From Paulownia fortunei (lineage: Eukaryota > Streptophyta > Magnoliopsida > Lamiales > Paulowniaceae), in NCBI GenBank assembly GCA_019321725.1, contig CM033121.1, positions 5,456,001 through 5,520,000 of the forward strand: a DNA stretch of 64,000 bases. The letters are read 5' to 3'. The translations under genes and the position numbers were made by a program. How positions within the stretch are numbered: position 1 is the first letter of the stretch; every line of letters begins with the position of its first letter. The notes under the pieces are model-generated. The model saw only the letters and a program-made list of their open reading frames with translations. It searched no databases and was not told where the DNA came from. Positions 61,737 to 64,000 of this stretch are shown here, one piece after another.

Positions 61737-63344
61737 GTGGCAACAATGTTTCAATACATGGTTCTTGTCTGTATTGCCTGTGAGTCTTGATGCATCCTGT
61801 TCTTTGGATAAATAATGCTGAATGAGGAATCTGTTGTATGAAACTCTTGTACATTTGTGGTTTCCAGCAGATTAATGAAAATCTATCTTTTTCATTCAAA
61901 TAATCATTTGTCGACAGCTTGTAGTCGACTCCGGACTGGGTTTCAAAACCTTGGAACCACGGTGACAGATGTACGGATAATCATCTGATTCAAGATCTTC
62001 ATAGTACTTGGAAGTTACATCTATTTCGCTCATTTTGACAGTGTGATTCATTCAATAAACATTTTAGGATTGTATCCGCAACCGAACTAAGTAACTAGGA
62101 CTCAAATTCATTAAAATTATACAAAATGTAATATTTAATTATGGTTTTGTATTAAACTGGTGATAATTATCTTTAAATAATTCATCAATATTCATTAGTT
62201 GCAAATAAATGTACACAATATATTTAAATTTATTTACTTCAAATAGTAATTCGATCAGTTCATGAAAAGTTTACCAGACTATGAATAATCAGTTAGAATT
62301 CGGATATTAATTATTTGTTTCCCGCAAATTTACATTCTAATGGATAGGATTTGAAACAAATTCGAATAAAGATCTAACTTATTGACATCTTTAAAATCCA
62401 GTGTATATTGAATTGCCCAACAAGCCGAACAAGTATTGGGCTGGAGTACAAATTACGAACCATCTCGATCCAGCCCAAAACTGTATTAGCCCAATACCCT
62501 ACAATTCAGCCCAATTAACAGACTTTAAGGGCAAGGATGTAGATGTCAATTCATATACATTTTGAAGGTTAACATAACGCGGGGAGTTCGGATTCATGGT
62601 ACGGTATTTGTTATTTGATTAATCGATTAAGTTAAATTAAAATAAAAAATTTAATATGTATCGACATTAATTTGAAAAATTTCAATTTTAGATTTATATT
62701 TTTATAAAATTTCAATATTCGTGAACCATATTATATTTTGAATTAATATTTTTATATATTTTTATATTTGATATTTATCTGCATATTTTATATCTATTAT
62801 TTATTTTATACTATTTTTAATTTTTAAAATTAAAAAATAACAAATAAATCTATAATTTTAATTTTAATATTTAATTTTTCAACTATTTTTATTTTTTTAA
62901 AAAATAATAATCAAAATACCAAATTGTACTGTAAAAATTTCATAATAATAATATTGAATCGATTATTTAACAGTGTTACATGACGTATTTGATGTATTAA
63001 TATTTAAATTTATAAATTTTTTGATTCAGTTATGATTTTATAAAAATGAATGAATACCACGTTATGATAGAATCTTGTTGGCTAAATGTGTCACGAAAAT
63101 TGAAATAAAACTACCATCGAAGAAATCGCTGATTTGGTATATCATATCTATGTCGTTTACTTCGTCACAACTACACTATTTTTCCTCTTAAAAGAAAAAT
63201 TATAATTAAGATGGAATAAATCTTCTGCAAACCCTTCTTTTCTACCTATATTTATGATTCATTGACAGGAATTCAACATATATTATAGCCAATCATCAGT
63301 CCCTTTTTCTTTTTTTCTTTCTTTTTTTAATCAAACCCTAACTC
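61737..63344. other. Region downstream of the PIRL gene
   Basis: Includes the PIRL 3' untranslated region (to about 61.9 kb), then AT-rich DNA without recognisable genes. At about 62403-62520 there are several GCCCAA/TTGGGC words, which could be promoter-like site II motifs for the possible gene at 63345, but this is weak. Confidence 0.45.
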
Positions 63345-63368
63345 ATGGATCATCCACTAATTATCAAG
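63345..63368 (+). CDS. Possible first coding exon of a gene running off the window
   Basis: The first ATG after a pyrimidine-rich stretch and a telo-box (AAACCCTAA at 63333-63341) opens the short frame MDHPLIIK and reaches a splice-donor match AAG|GTAATT. This looks like a promoter-leader-first-exon arrangement. No second exon could be identified in the remaining 630 bases, so the product is unknown and the call rests only on motif order. Confidence 0.25.
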
Positions 63369-64000
63369 GTAATTTGTTTCGTTTTAATTCAACTTTTAAC
63401 TGCTGAGATTTTTATTTTGTACCCTTTTTTTTTTGTTAACTCTTTTGAGCTTTCTGCTTTTTGGGTTTGCACTTAAGTCTGATTTATATTTTGTAGCTTG
63501 ATCATATCTCATTTTACTTAAATACCATTTAAAATGTTTGATTTTTTTTATTTTTTTATGGTGATTTGGAATAGTTGCCATGATTATCAGCAAATTTATA
63601 TGTTCTTACATATTCTCTGAAAGTTTTTCTTCTTATATATGTATAATTGAGTACTTATGGCTGGATGAATTTTTTTATTATCAAACTTAGATACTCTACA
63701 TTGCCAATTACATGTGTATACATAGTCCCGGAAACTCTTGTCTGAAACTTTTTTGATGGATATGTGGATTCCGTTTTAATAAACGAAAAACAGATATAGC
63801 AGAATGGTTCGAATTTAATGTGATTTTGTTACTTGTTAATAACATATGCCCTTGTGTTATGTCCATCACTGCATTTTGTATTCCATATAATACATGCACG
63901 CCATTTGTATAATATATTCTAAACTATACACTTGGAATTGATGAGCATATGTTATGTGGAATATAAACCGTCACACGAAATTAGAATAGATGATTTGTTG

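Noticed and set aside
1..64000. Search for tRNA genes, rRNA, CRISPR arrays, organellar or viral insertions
   Set aside because: No T-loop and A/B-box pair in a clover-leaf context, no spaced identical repeats beyond the simple tandem ones listed, and no organelle or viral protein sequence was recognised by eye. A dedicated scan such as a tRNA covariance model could still find a weak case.

Overview
This is plant nuclear DNA from a eudicot. It is AT-rich, with long introns, GT-AG splice junctions, genes separated by up to about 12 kb of AT-rich DNA, many microsatellites and several short terminal-inverted-repeat elements. Nothing bacterial, organellar or viral was seen. The species cannot be fixed from the sequence alone; an asterid is a guess only. 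All exon coordinates below were read by eye from reading frames, splice sites and remembered protein families; no transcript or database was consulted.

Layout: (1) 1-4.6 kb is gene-poor and contains repeats. (2) 4.86-12.90 kb (+) is an 18-exon ABC half-transporter of the ABCB26/TAP1 type, with a transposon-like insertion in intron 8 and one GC-AG intron. (3) 14.49-24.69 kb (+) is a 12-exon gene for a proline-rich protein with a charged, RS-like tail. (4) 26.91-30.23 kb (+) is a GT77-like nucleotide-sugar transferase resembling RAY1, carrying a one-base frameshift. (5) 30.53-31.12 kb (+) is a single-exon DUF4228/PADRE protein. (6) 31.56-34.91 kb (-) is the plastid phosphate transporter PHT2;1, also with a one-base homopolymer frameshift. 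(7) 34.9-46.9 kb is a gene desert with repeats. (8) 46.96-47.73 kb (+) is a PB1-domain protein with a clear TATA box. (9) 47.7-55.2 kb is intergenic with two foldback elements. (10) 55.18-58.12 kb (+) is the ribosome-biogenesis factor MAK16, with telo-boxes and a site II motif upstream. (11) 59.64-61.74 kb (+) is a PIRL-type leucine-rich-repeat protein. (12) About 63.3 kb holds a possible first exon of a further gene.

The order ABCB26, proline-rich protein, RAY1-like, (DUF4228, PHT2;1), PB1 protein recalls Arabidopsis At1g70610-At1g70620-At1g70630-At1g70640, with two extra genes between the last two. The genes do not form a shared pathway. The grouping looks like conserved plant microsynteny of housekeeping genes.

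I found no convincing new biological system. The points most worth checking are the paired homopolymer frameshifts in two otherwise intact genes, a family of foldback elements with related GGTTAATTnCAnTTTACC-like ends, the GC-AG intron, and the regulatory motifs before MAK16.
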